A DNA stretch of 64,000 nucleotides, taken from assembly GCF_014873495.1 (NCBI RefSeq), contig NZ_JADBGF010000001.1, positions 7,440,001 to 7,504,000 on the forward strand, read 5' to 3'. Made by a program: the position numbers and the translations under genes. This DNA is from Streptomyces stelliscabiei. Lineage in GTDB: Bacteria; Actinomycetota; Actinomycetes; Streptomycetales; Streptomycetaceae. How positions within the stretch are numbered: the first letter of the stretch is position 1; each line of letters begins with the position of its first letter. Positions 24,462-32,850 of this stretch are shown piece after piece. The notes beneath the pieces were generated by a model that saw only the letters and a program-made list of their open reading frames with translations, did not search any database and was not told the DNA's origin.

Positions 24462-24488
24462 TGTCCACAATCGGTTGGTTGTCCACCA
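24462..24488 (+). promoter_or_regulatory. pair of DnaA boxes upstream of yraN
   Basis: TTGTCCACA (24462-24470) matches the Streptomyces DnaA-box consensus exactly, and TTGTCCACC (24480-24488) follows in the same orientation 18 bases on with one change. They lie in the 128-base DUF2469-yraN gap. Possible roles are DnaA titration or DnaA-dependent transcription control; binding is inferred. Confidence 0.6.
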
Positions 24489-24543
24489 AGATCCGCCGGC
24501 GGACTGATCTGCCCTCAGTGTTGGCGCCGGAGGTGGTGCCGAC

Positions 24544-24909
24544 ATGAACAAGGCACGAGGTGCACTCGGAAGGTACGGCGAGGAGCTGGCCGCACGGCGG
24601 CTGGCCGAGGCCGGGATGACGGTCCTGGAGCGCAACTGGCGCTGTGGAAGGACCGGCGAGATCGACATCGTGGCCCGCGACGGGGACGCGCTGGTCGTCT
24701 GCGAGGTGAAGACCCGCAGGGCCGGCTCCTTCGAGCACCCGATGGCGGCCGTCACGACCACCAAGGCACAACGGCTGCGCGGCCTCGCCGAACGCTGGCT
24801 CCAGGAACACGGGGGGAGCCCACCGGGCGGCGTCCGCATCGACGTCGTCGGCGTCGTCCTCCCCGTCCGCGGCGCCCCCCTCGTGGAGCATGTCCGGGGG
24901 GTGGCGTGA
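24544..24909 (+). CDS. yraN: UPF0102 (YraN) endonuclease-like protein
   Basis: A 121-residue YraN/UPF0102 protein with a restriction-endonuclease-like (Holliday-junction resolvase-like) fold. Candidate active-site residues are visible: the N-terminal RYGEELAARRL, then TGEIDIVARDG and VVCEVKTRR, giving the E...D...ExK pattern of PD-(D/E)XK nucleases. Its role is unproven, but association with dprA and yifB suggests DNA uptake or processing. Its stop overlaps the start of yifB as TGATG. Confidence 0.92.
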   Translation: MNKARGALGRYGEELAARRLAEAGMTVLERNWRCGRTGEIDIVARDGDALVVCEVKTRRAGSFEHPMAAVTTTKAQRLRGLAERWLQEHGGSPPGGVRIDVVGVVLPVRGAPLVEHVRGVA

Positions 24910-26531
24910 TGGGATTCGCCCGCACGTGCTCCGTGGCCCTCGTGGGTGTCGAGGGCGTCGTCGTCGAGGTCCAGGCCGACCTGGAACCGGGAGTGGCGGC
25001 CTTCACGCTGGTGGGGCTGCCGGACAAGAGCCTGACGGAGAGCAGGGACCGGGTCAGGGCGGCGGTGGTCAACTCGGGCGCCGAGTGGCCGCAGAAGAAA
25101 CTGACGGTGGGGCTCAGTCCCGCCTCGGTCCCGAAGGCCGGCAGCGGATTCGACCTGGCGGTCGCCAGCGCGGTCCTCGGCGCCTCCGAGCGGATCGACC
25201 CGCGGGTGCTCTCCGACATCGTGATGATCGGAGAGCTGGGACTCGACGGCCGTATCAGGCCGGTACGGGGGATCCTGCCCGCCGTGCTGGCCGCCGCCGA
25301 AGCCGGATACGAGCAGGTGGTGGTGCCCGAGTGCGCCGCAGCCGAGGCCTCGCTGGTGCCCGGCGTCTCGGTACTGGGCGTACGCACCCTTCGGCAGCTG
25401 ATCGCCGTGCTGGCGGACGAACCGGTGCCGGACGAGGAGCCCGACGAGGGCCGCCCGGACCCCCTCCTGGCGGGCCTTCGGCTGCCCGGCACGGGGGCGG
25501 CCACCGGCATGCACACCGCGGGAGCCGCCCAGCAGGACCTGGGCCACGACCTCGCCGACGTCGTGGGCCAGCTCGCGGCGCGGACCGCCGTGGAGGTGGC
25601 GGCGGCGGGCGGACACCACCTCTTCCTGGAAGGCCCGCCGGGCGCGGGCAAGACGATGCTCGCCGAGCGGCTGCCGGCCGTCCTGCCGAAGCTGTCCCGG
25701 GAGGAGTCGCTGGAGGTCACGGCGGTCCACTCGATCGCCGGTCTCCTGCCGGTGGGGAAACCGCTGGTGGACGAGGCGCCCTACTGCGCCCCGCACCACT
25801 CGGCCACGATGCAGGCACTCGTCGGCGGCGGCCAGGGCACCGCACGGCCGGGCGCGGTCTCCCTGGCCCACCGTGGGGTCCTCTTCCTCGACGAGACCCC
25901 CGAGTTCGGCAGTCAGGCCCTGGACGCCCTGCGGCAGCCGCTGGAGGCGGGGCACATCGTGATCGCACGCAGCGCGGGAGTGGTCCGCTTCCCGGCGAAG
26001 TTCCTGATGGTGCTGGCCGCGAACCCCTGTCCCTGCGGCCGCTTCTCGCGGACGGACGACCTGTGCGAGTGTCCGCCCGCGTCCGTCCGCCGCTACCAGG
26101 CCCGGCTCTCCGGGCCGCTGCTCGACCGGGTCGACCTGCGGGTCGAGATCGACCGCGTCACTCGGTCCGAACTGACCCGGCGCGGCGCCCGGGGCGAGTC
26201 CACGGCGACCGTGGCCGACCGGGTGCGCGCGGCCAGGGAACGGGCGGCCGGACGTCTGCTCGGGACGCCCTGGCGGACGAACAGCGAGGTGCCGGGGCGT
26301 GAACTGCGCAGCCGGTGGCACGCGACCCCGGGTGCGATGGACGAGGCCGAGCGCTGCCTGGAACGGGGAGTGCTGACCGCGCGAGGCCTGGACCGGGTGC
26401 TCCGCGTCGCCTGGACCGTCGCGGACCTCGTCGGCCACGACCGCCCGGACGCGACGGACGTCAACCTGGCCCTGCAACTGCGCACCGGTGTCCCGCGCGG
26501 CGTGCCGATGGCGATCGGGGCGCTGACATGA
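24909..26531 (+). CDS. YifB/ComM-family Mg-chelatase-like AAA+ ATPase
   Basis: A 540-residue ComM-family AAA+ protein. The N-terminal ~190 residues are the ChlI-like Lon-type fold (MGFARTCSVALVGVEGVVVEVQ). The AAA module has Walker A EGPPGAGKTMLAERLP near residue 240, Walker B VLFLDETPEFG near 325, and a C-terminal Mg-chelatase domain. In naturally competent bacteria ComM promotes branch migration of heterologous DNA. The ATG overlaps the yraN stop; GTG 24906 is an alternative start. It precedes dprA. Confidence 0.93.
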   Translation: MGFARTCSVALVGVEGVVVEVQADLEPGVAAFTLVGLPDKSLTESRDRVRAAVVNSGAEWPQKKLTVGLSPASVPKAGSGFDLAVASAVLGASERIDPRVLSDIVMIGELGLDGRIRPVRGILPAVLAAAEAGYEQVVVPECAAAEASLVPGVSVLGVRTLRQLIAVLADEPVPDEEPDEGRPDPLLAGLRLPGTGAATGMHTAGAAQQDLGHDLADVVGQLAARTAVEVAAAGGHHLFLEGPPGAGKTMLAERLPAVLPKLSREESLEVTAVHSIAGLLPVGKPLVDEAPYCAPHHSATMQALVGGGQGTARPGAVSLAHRGVLFLDETPEFGSQALDALRQPLEAGHIVIARSAGVVRFPAKFLMVLAANPCPCGRFSRTDDLCECPPASVRRYQARLSGPLLDRVDLRVEIDRVTRSELTRRGARGESTATVADRVRAARERAAGRLLGTPWRTNSEVPGRELRSRWHATPGAMDEAERCLERGVLTARGLDRVLRVAWTVADLVGHDRPDATDVNLALQLRTGVPRGVPMAIGALT

Positions 26532-26569
26532 GGACGGCGGACCCGGGCTCGTCGACGGGTGCGCCATGA
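26528..26569 (+). CDS. 13-codon mini-ORF bridging yifB and dprA
   Basis: The reading frame begins with an ATG inside the yifB stop (ATGA) and ends with a TGA inside the dprA start (ATGA), encoding MRTADPGSSTGAP. Both junctions have the geometry of translational coupling, so ribosomes could pass from yifB to dprA through it. No separate ribosome-binding site is convincing; whether it is translated is unknown. Confidence 0.35.
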   Translation: MRTADPGSSTGAP

Positions 26570-27747
26570 CCGGCGGGGGGTGCGCCATGGCCGGCAAGGG
26601 CCCGCCGGATGCCGAGCGGCGCGACCGGGCCTTCCTGGCCCGGGTCCTCGAACCCGGGGACGAACTCGGTGGGCGGTGGCTACGGCAGTTCGGCGCCGGG
26701 GAACTGGTGCGCAGCCTCTCCGACGGCGGGCGCCCCCTGCCGGGCGCCTCGGAGAAGCGGTGGGCGGGGCTGTGCGCCCGCTCCGGCCGCGCCGACCCCG
26801 AAGGGGACCTGGCCACCGCGCGAGAGTCCGGAGTCCGGTTCCTCGTGCCCGGGGACACCGAGTGGCCCGGGCAGCTCGATGACCTAGGGGACGGGCGGCC
26901 CGTGGGGCTGTGGGTGCGGGGGAAGGCCCATGTGCGGATGTGGGCGCTGCGGTCGGTGGCCGTGGTGGGGGCGCGGGCCTGCACGGAGTACGGGGCCCAT
27001 ATGGCGGCCACACTGGGGGCGGGGCTGGCCGAGCGGGGGTGGGTGGTCGTGTCCGGCGGCGCGTACGGCGTGGACGGGGCCGCGCATCGCGGGGCGCTCG
27101 GGGCCGGTGGGGCGACGATCGCCGTGCTGGCCTGCGGGGTGGACCGGCCGTACCCGAGAGGGCATGTGCAGTTGATCAGCCGGATCGCCGAACAGGGTCT
27201 GGTGGTGGGGGAGTTGCCACCGGGTGAGCATCCGACGCAGAGCCGCTTCATTCTGCGCAACCGGGTCATCGCCGCGCTCACCCGGGGGACCGTGGTCGTG
27301 GAGGCGGCCTACCGCAGCGGCGCGCTGGTCACGGCACGGGCGGCGCAGCGGCTGGGCCGCATCACGATGGGTGTCCCGGGCCCCGCGACCTCGGCCCTCT
27401 CGGCAGGGGTGCACGAACTGCTGCGGGGCGAGGCCGCGCTCGTGTCCGATGCCGCCGAAGTCGTCGAGCTGGTGGGCGACATGGGCGAGCTGGCGCCCGA
27501 TCGACGTGGGCCGGTGCTCCCCCGTGACCTGCTGGAACCCGGCGCGCGGCAGGTCCTCGCCGCGTTGCCGGGGCGGGGGGCCGCGGCCGCCGACGAGGTC
27601 GCCCGGGGCGCGGGCACGACCGTCGACGACGCGGTCGGGAGGCTGTACGAACTCCGCGCACTCGGATACGTCGAACGACACGGCGACGGCTGGAAGTTGA
27701 CACGCCAGGCGATGATCTCCGTCTCACCGGATCGCGGACGAAGTTGA
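26566..27747 (+). CDS. dprA: DNA-processing protein DprA
   Basis: A 393-residue DprA/Smf that loads RecA on incoming single-stranded DNA. Its Rossmann-like core has VAVVGARACTEYG, VVSGGAYGVDGAAHRGAL, AVLACGVDRPYPRGH and RFILRNRVIAAL. A C-terminal winged-helix region (residues ~320-385, ADEVARGAGTTVDDAVGRLYEL) is present. ATG 26566 is chosen; an in-frame ATG at 26587 is possible. Streptomyces are not known to be naturally competent, so its function there is open. Confidence 0.95.
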   Translation: MTGGGCAMAGKGPPDAERRDRAFLARVLEPGDELGGRWLRQFGAGELVRSLSDGGRPLPGASEKRWAGLCARSGRADPEGDLATARESGVRFLVPGDTEWPGQLDDLGDGRPVGLWVRGKAHVRMWALRSVAVVGARACTEYGAHMAATLGAGLAERGWVVVSGGAYGVDGAAHRGALGAGGATIAVLACGVDRPYPRGHVQLISRIAEQGLVVGELPPGEHPTQSRFILRNRVIAALTRGTVVVEAAYRSGALVTARAAQRLGRITMGVPGPATSALSAGVHELLRGEAALVSDAAEVVELVGDMGELAPDRRGPVLPRDLLEPGARQVLAALPGRGAAAADEVARGAGTTVDDAVGRLYELRALGYVERHGDGWKLTRQAMISVSPDRGRS

Positions 27748-28019
27748 CCGAGGGTGTTCGGCCGTCCGGGGGAACGCCGACAGCCTTGCGGTTTCCGGCA
27801 GTTGGCCTTTCGCGCCGGTCACACTGCGCGACCACCCGAGCCCCGCGCGTCGTCCAGCGGAACGTATCTGCGCACGGGCGATCCGCCGGCCTTCGCGCAC
27901 TGCGACTCCTCAGTCACGCTACGCTCACGAGGATTCCGACTCAGGACAGGCAACTCGGCATCAGACGGACAGCTCACCCAGGCATCCCCAGTTCACGGCA
28001 GAACGGCACAAGGCGACGA

Positions 28020-28856
28020 ATGCCCCAGCACACCTCCGGGTCTGACCGGGCGGCGGTACCCTCCGCCGCTCGCGGCACCGTGCGCCCGCCCGCCCCCTCG
28101 ACACTCGACGAGTTGTGGCGGACGTACAAGACGAGCGGCGACGAGCGGCTGCGCGAGCAGCTGATCCTGCACTACTCACCGCTGGTGAAGTACGTCGCGG
28201 GACGGGTGAGCGTCGGGCTGCCGGCCAACGTCGAGCAGGCCGACTTCGTCTCCTCCGGGGTCTTCGGGCTCATCGACGCGATCGAGAAGTTCGACATCGA
28301 CCGCGAGATCAAGTTCGAGACGTACGCGATCACCCGGATCCGCGGCGCCATGATCGACGAGCTGCGTGCGCTGGACTGGATCCCCCGTTCGGTACGGCAG
28401 AAGGCGCGCAACGTGGAGCGGGCCTACGCCACCCTGGAGTCACGGCTCAGACGCACCCCGAGCGAGGGCGAGGTCGCCGCCGAGATGGGGATCGCGGTCG
28501 ACGAACTGCACGCGGTGTTCAGCCAGTTGTCGCTGGCCAACGTGGTGGCGCTGGAGGAGTTGCTGCACGTCGGGGGCGAGGGCGGTGACCGGCTGAGCCT
28601 GATGGACACGCTGGAGGACACCGCCGCGGACAACCCGGTCGAGGTCGCCGAGGACCGCGAGCTGCGCCGCTTCCTGGCGCGTGCCATCAACACGCTGCCG
28701 GAGCGGGAGAAGACCGTCGTCACCCTGTACTACTACGAGGGGCTCACCCTCGCGGAGATCGGGAACGTGCTGGGGGTCACCGAGAGCCGGGTGAGCCAGA
28801 TCCACACGAAGTCGGTGCTGCAGCTGCGGGCGAAGCTGGCGAGTTTCGGCCGTTGA
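28020..28856 (+). CDS. whiG: sporulation sigma factor WhiG
   Basis: A 278-residue FliA-type sigma factor that commits aerial hyphae to sporulation. A ~25-residue Ser/Pro-rich N-terminus precedes region 1.2-2 (LVKYVAGRVSVGLPANVEQADFVSSG), region 3 (RRTPSEGEVAAEMGI) and region 4 with its HTH (LTLAEIGNVLGVTESRVSQ). In S. coelicolor WhiG activity is held by the anti-sigma RsiG with c-di-GMP. ATG 28020 follows AAGG by seven bases; the frame stays open for 276 bases upstream, but without codon bias. Target genes include whiH and whiI. Confidence 0.96.
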   Translation: MPQHTSGSDRAAVPSAARGTVRPPAPSTLDELWRTYKTSGDERLREQLILHYSPLVKYVAGRVSVGLPANVEQADFVSSGVFGLIDAIEKFDIDREIKFETYAITRIRGAMIDELRALDWIPRSVRQKARNVERAYATLESRLRRTPSEGEVAAEMGIAVDELHAVFSQLSLANVVALEELLHVGGEGGDRLSLMDTLEDTAADNPVEVAEDRELRRFLARAINTLPEREKTVVTLYYYEGLTLAEIGNVLGVTESRVSQIHTKSVLQLRAKLASFGR

Positions 28857-28916
28857 CCTGGTTGGGCGCGGTGCGGTGCGGTGAGCTGCGGTGCGGTGGG
28901 GACGGGGTCCGGTGGT

Positions 28917-29040
28917 TGGCGATCGGCGATCGGCGACCGGCCATTGGCGACCGCGACGGGCGACTGCGGCCGACAACCGGCGACCGCGACCGGCGACCGG
29001 GTCCGGCGATCGGCGTCCGGCGATCCGATGCCCGACGACA
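28917..29040. repeat. imperfect GGCGAYCG-type tandem repeats
   Basis: About 120 bases between whiG and the TetR gene consist of degenerate units such as GGCGATC, GGCGACC and GGCGACCGCGACC, alternating ATCGGCGATCGGCGACCGG-like stretches. The array is too irregular for a coding repeat. It looks like slippage-born filler or a structured non-coding region; length is likely to vary between strains. Confidence 0.75.
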
Positions 29041-29123
29041 AGCGACCAGCGACCGTGGGTGTCCAGGGCGCTTCCGTCGGGGCCGGCCGGGGGAAGGCAC
29101 TCCCGTGGGCGGCGGTCCGTCCG

Positions 29124-29129
29124 TAGAGT
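29124..29129 (+). promoter_or_regulatory. -10 element for a leaderless TetR-gene transcript
   Basis: TAGAGT ends seven bases before GTG 29137 and there is no ribosome-binding site, so transcription probably starts at the initiation codon. No clear -35 is seen. Confidence 0.4.
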
Positions 29130-29136
29130 GGTTTAC

Positions 29137-29718
29137 GTGCCAAGGATTCGAGCGGCCTCCGTGGCCGAGCACCGGTCGATGCAGCGAGCCGCCCTGCTGG
29201 ACGCGGCACGATGCCTGTTGTCCGAGGGCGGGACGGAGGCGCTGACCTTCCCGGCGCTCGCCGAGCGCACGGGTCTGGCGCGGTCCTCCGTGTACGAGTA
29301 CTTCCGGTCGCGGGCCGCCGTGGTCGAGGAGCTGTGCGAGGTCGACTTTCCCGTCTGGGCGGCGGAGGTCGAGGCGGCGATGGGCGCGGTCGAGCGGCCC
29401 GAGGGCAAGGTCGAGGCGTACGTCCGCAAGCAGTTGGAGCTGGTCGGGGACCGGCGGCACCGGGCCGTGGTGGCGATCTCGGCGAGTGAGTTGGACGCCG
29501 GGGCGCGGGAGAAGATCCGGGCCGCGCACGGTGGGCTCGTCGCGATGATCGTGGAGGCGCTCGCGGCCCTCGGACAGGAGGAGCCCCGGCTGGCCGCGAT
29601 GCTCTTGCAGGGGGTCGTGGACGCGGCTGTGCGGCGTATCGAACTGGGTGCCGCCGAGGATCCCACCGTGGTCACCGAGGCGGCCGTGGGGATGGCTCTG
29701 CGGGGTGTGCGGGGCTGA
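29137..29718 (+). CDS. TetR/AcrR-family transcriptional regulator
   Basis: A 193-residue TetR-type repressor. The N-terminal DNA-binding domain has RAALLDAARCLLSEGGTEAL and the HTH core FPALAERTGLARSSVYEYFRSR (residues ~35-58); the rest is the helical ligand domain. GTG 29137 is chosen for a leaderless start; GTG 29128 is nearly equivalent. It follows whiG and faces the M23-like gene. The ligand and targets are unknown. A gene of this type at this place is common in Streptomyces. Confidence 0.9.
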   Translation: MPRIRAASVAEHRSMQRAALLDAARCLLSEGGTEALTFPALAERTGLARSSVYEYFRSRAAVVEELCEVDFPVWAAEVEAAMGAVERPEGKVEAYVRKQLELVGDRRHRAVVAISASELDAGAREKIRAAHGGLVAMIVEALAALGQEEPRLAAMLLQGVVDAAVRRIELGAAEDPTVVTEAAVGMALRGVRG

Positions 29719-29847
29719 GCCCTCGCGGTTCGGTGCCCTCTGCCTGGGCCAGGAAGGGCAGGTTGCCCGTCGGCGCCGTGGGGTGCCGTCCGCCCACTCG
29801 TGCCGTCCGCCCACTCGTGCCGCCCGGGGCTGAGGTCGGCCGGGCGG

Positions 29848-30459
29848 CTACCCGGGCACCGGCAGCAGGCGTGACGGGCCCCTGCGCAGCAGCCACGGCG
29901 GCAGCAGCGACAAAGGATCCAGGTAGGTCTCGCCCCTGCGCAGACCCCAGTGGAGGCATGCCGTCGGGCAGTGGGAGGGGGCGGGCTCCAGGGTGCCCAG
30001 GAGGGTGCCCGCGGTCACCTCGTCGCCCTTCTTCACCGTGGTCCGGACCGGTTCGTAGGTCGTGCGCAGAGGCGGATCGCCGGTGCCGGTCAGTTCGACC
30101 GTGACGACTCCCCGGCCCGCCACCCGGCCGGCGAAGAAGACGCGGCCCGCCGCCACCGCCCGCACCGGGGAGCCGGCCGGGGCGGACAGGTCGACGCCCC
30201 GGTGCCCTCGCGCGTAGGGGGTGGGCGGCGGTTCCCAGGCGCGGACCACCAAGGGGCGCAGGCCCACCGGCCAGACGCGGCCCACGCCCGGGACGGGCTC
30301 CCCGGGTACGGGATCACCGGACACGGGTGGCCCCGGGGCGGCCCGCGGCGCCGTCGTCCAGGCCGTGGCCAGGAGGATCGTCGTCAGGCACAGCAGCAGG
30401 ATCGTCCACACACCGGCAGATCGGCGGACCGTTCGCTCATGGGTCGTCTCGTCGGACAT
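29848..30459 (-). CDS. M23/LytM-family peptidase-like membrane protein
   Basis: A 203-residue protein with one N-terminal membrane helix (VWTILLLCLTTILLATAW) and an exported LytM domain. The first zinc motif is intact (GHRGVDLSAPAGSPVRA, H-x3-D, near residue 85). The second motif, normally HxH, reads CLHWGLRRG near residue 170, so the zinc His remains but the catalytic His is Cys. It may therefore bind peptidoglycan or regulate a hydrolase instead of cutting. It lies opposite the TetR gene and divergent from rpsB. Start is ATG 30459. Confidence 0.85.
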   Translation of the reverse strand: MSDETTHERTVRRSAGVWTILLLCLTTILLATAWTTAPRAAPGPPVSGDPVPGEPVPGVGRVWPVGLRPLVVRAWEPPPTPYARGHRGVDLSAPAGSPVRAVAAGRVFFAGRVAGRGVVTVELTGTGDPPLRTTYEPVRTTVKKGDEVTAGTLLGTLEPAPSHCPTACLHWGLRRGETYLDPLSLLPPWLLRRGPSRLLPVPG

Positions 30460-30679
30460 GGGAGAAGCGTCCCGCGCACCGGGCGATCACGGCCGGGATC
30501 TGTGGAGTACCGGCCGGTTGTGGATATCGGCGTCACCCGGGGCCTCGCGGGTCCCGTACACTTCTGGTGGCGATCCGGGTCACCGGGTCGACTTCGCACG
30601 CCCCGGTACGAGGCCCGTCTGTGGTCCGTATCAGCGCCCCTCGGTCCCTAGTGGCAACGGCGCAACGCGGGCGTCAGGC

Positions 30680-30701
30680 GCGGGAGCCGTCCGGTTCCCG
30701 C
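30680..30701 (+). promoter_or_regulatory. stem-loop in the rpsB leader
   Basis: GCGGGAGCC (30680-30688) pairs with GGTTCCCGC (30693-30701), including a wobble pair, just upstream of the rpsB ribosome-binding site. Ribosomal leaders often carry autoregulatory hairpins bound by the product; that role here is inference. Confidence 0.35.
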
Positions 30702-30732
30702 GGCACAACCGAGCAAATCAAGGAGAACGGCC

Positions 30733-31659
30733 ATGGCCGTCGTCACGATGCGGGAGCTGCTGGAAAGCGGCGTCCACTTCGGTCACCAGACCCGTCGCTG
30801 GAACCCGAAGATGAAGCGCTTCATCTTCACCGAGCGCAACGGCATCTACATCATCGACCTGCTCCAGTCGCTGTCGTACATCGACCGCGCCTACGAGTTC
30901 GTCAAGGAGACCGTCGCCCACGGCGGCACGGTCATGTTCGTCGGCACGAAGAAGCAGGCGCAGGAGGCGATCGCCGAGCAGGCGACCCGCGTCGGCATGC
31001 CCTACGTCAACCAGCGCTGGCTGGGCGGCATGCTCACCAACTTCTCGACCGTCTACAAGCGTCTGCAGCGCCTCAAGGAGCTCGAGCAGATCGACTTCGA
31101 GGACGTCGCCGCGTCGGGTCTCACCAAGAAGGAGCTTCTCGTGCTCTCGCGCGAGAAGGCCAAGCTGGAGAAGACCCTCGGTGGTATCCGCGAGATGTCC
31201 AAGGTGCCCAGCGCCGTCTGGATCGTGGACACCAAGAAGGAGCACATCGCGGTCGGTGAGGCCCGGAAGCTCAACATTCCGGTCGTCGCCATCCTCGACA
31301 CCAACTGCGACCCCGACGAGGTCGACTACAAGATCCCGGGCAACGACGACGCGATCCGCTCCGTCACGCTGCTCACCCGTGTGATCGCCGACGCGGTCGC
31401 CGAGGGCCTCATCTCCCGCTCCCGGGTCGCCACCGAGGGCAAGGGCGACAAGGCCGCGGGCGAGCCGCTGGCCGCGTGGGAGCGCGACCTGCTCGAGGGC
31501 GAGAAGAAGGCCGACGAGGCTCCGGCCGCCGCTGAGGCTCCGGCTGCCGCCGAGGCCGCTGCCGAGGCTCCTGCCGAGGCTCCCGCTGCCGAGGCTCCCG
31601 CCGCCGAGGAGGCCCCGGCCGCCGCCGAGGCTCCGGCCGCGGACGCCGAGCAGGCCTGA
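30733..31659 (+). CDS. rpsB: 30S ribosomal protein S2
   Basis: A 308-residue S2, needed for S1-type interactions and 30S assembly. It begins MAVVTMRELLESGVHFGHQTRRWNPKM and has the family stretch VPSAVWIVDTKKEHIAVGEA. The last ~60 residues are an Ala/Glu/Pro repeat tail (AEAPAAAEAPAA-like), typical of Streptomyces. ATG 30733 follows AAGGAG. A -10-like TACACT lies at 30557-30562. tsf follows across an attenuator hairpin. Confidence 0.98.
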   Translation: MAVVTMRELLESGVHFGHQTRRWNPKMKRFIFTERNGIYIIDLLQSLSYIDRAYEFVKETVAHGGTVMFVGTKKQAQEAIAEQATRVGMPYVNQRWLGGMLTNFSTVYKRLQRLKELEQIDFEDVAASGLTKKELLVLSREKAKLEKTLGGIREMSKVPSAVWIVDTKKEHIAVGEARKLNIPVVAILDTNCDPDEVDYKIPGNDDAIRSVTLLTRVIADAVAEGLISRSRVATEGKGDKAAGEPLAAWERDLLEGEKKADEAPAAAEAPAAAEAAAEAPAEAPAAEAPAAEEAPAAAEAPAADAEQA

Positions 31660-31687
31660 CCTTCACGGTCGTAGCGCTGTCGGGACG

Positions 31688-31720
31688 ACGGCGGGTGGCG
31701 CCGAGCGCGCCACCCGCCGT
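31688..31720 (+). terminator. attenuator hairpin between rpsB and tsf
   Basis: ACGGCGGGTGGCG (31688-31700) pairs perfectly with CGCCACCCGCCGT (31708-31720), a 13-bp stem with a 7-base loop, 28 bases after the rpsB stop. An attenuator between these genes has been described in Streptomyces as I remember it; it would lower tsf relative to rpsB expression. Confidence 0.85.
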
Positions 31721-31818
31721 TCACCCGCAGCCCGTAGATCTTCGGCGGGCGCCGGCCCTACGAGCGGCGGCGGACGCCGACTTCGAGACTTCGAACTCCG
31801 AGAAGAGATTCACAGATC

Positions 31819-32655
31819 ATGGCGAACTACACCGCCGCCGACGTCAAGAAGCTCCGTGAGCTCACCGGCGCCGGCATGATGGACTGCAAGAAGGCGCTGG
31901 ACGAGGCCGATGGCAGCGTCGACAAGGCCGTCGAGGCCCTGCGCATCAAGGGCCAGAAGGGCGTCGCCAAGCGCGAGGGCCGCTCCGCCGAGAACGGCGC
32001 CGTGGTCTCCCTCATCGCCGACGACAACACCTCCGGTGTCCTGGTCGAGCTGAAGTGCGAGACGGACTTCGTCGCCAAGGGCGAGAAGTTCCAGGCCGCC
32101 GCCGCAGCGGTCGCCGAGCACGTCGCCAAGACCTCCCCGGCCGACCTGGAGGCCCTGCTCGCCTCCGAGATCGAGGCCGGCAAGACCGTCCAGGCGTACG
32201 TCGACGAGGCCAACGCCAACCTCGGCGAGAAGATCGTCCTCGACCGCTTCGCGCAGTACGCCGACGGTTTCGTCTTCGCGTACATGCACCGCACCATGCC
32301 CGACCTGCCCCCGCAGATCGGTGTCCTGGTCGAGCTGGACAAGGCCGACGCCGCCGTGGCCAAGGGCATCGCCCAGCACATCGCCGCCTTCGCGCCGAAG
32401 TACCTCTCCAAGGAGGACGTGCCGGCCGAGGTCGTCGAGTCCGAGCGCCGCGTCGCCGAGGAGACCACCCGCGCCGAGGGCAAGCCCGAGGCCGCCCTGC
32501 CGAAGATCGTCGAGGGTCGCCTCAACGGCTTCTTCAAGGACGCCACGCTGCTCGGCCAGCCGTACGCGCTGGACAACAAGAAGTCGGTCCAGAAGGTCCT
32601 GGACGAGGCCGGTGTCACCCTGAAGCGCTTCACGCGCATCAAGGTCGGCATCTGA
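31819..32655 (+). CDS. tsf: translation elongation factor Ts
   Basis: A 278-residue EF-Ts, the guanine-nucleotide exchange factor for EF-Tu. The N-terminal UBA-like region (MANYTAADVKKLRELTGAGMMDCKKAL) holds the TGAGMMDCK signature, and the core contains VLVELKCETDFVAKGEKF. The coiled-coil and C-terminal parts are complete. ATG 31819 follows AGAAGAGA. It is second in the rpsB-tsf unit. Confidence 0.98.
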   Translation: MANYTAADVKKLRELTGAGMMDCKKALDEADGSVDKAVEALRIKGQKGVAKREGRSAENGAVVSLIADDNTSGVLVELKCETDFVAKGEKFQAAAAAVAEHVAKTSPADLEALLASEIEAGKTVQAYVDEANANLGEKIVLDRFAQYADGFVFAYMHRTMPDLPPQIGVLVELDKADAAVAKGIAQHIAAFAPKYLSKEDVPAEVVESERRVAEETTRAEGKPEAALPKIVEGRLNGFFKDATLLGQPYALDNKKSVQKVLDEAGVTLKRFTRIKVGI

Positions 32656-32763
32656 GTCCGTTACGCGACGGGCGCCCGGCCCCGATAGGGTCGGGTGCAG
32701 TCGTTCGCGTACGCCGCCCCGTGCGCGCGTGACGCGATGCGGACGACAGCAGATCTGACGAGG

Positions 32764-32813
32764 AGGCCATTGCCGAGCATGGGATGCGAACACCACCCCA
32801 CCGGCAATGGCCT
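32764..32813 (+). terminator. long-loop stem between tsf and pyrH
   Basis: AGGCCATTGCCG (32764-32775) pairs perfectly with CGGCAATGGCCT (32802-32813) around a 26-base loop, followed by TCTTCG. It may end the rpsB-tsf transcript or act in cis on pyrH, whose start is 37 bases on. Confidence 0.65.
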
Positions 32814-32850
32814 TCTTCGTATGTGCGACACGTGAAGAGGCGAGATCTCC

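Noticed and set aside
30501..30527. TGTGGA motifs on the minus strand upstream of rpsB as DnaA boxes
   Set aside because: Both differ from the consensus in key positions, so chance is the simpler explanation.
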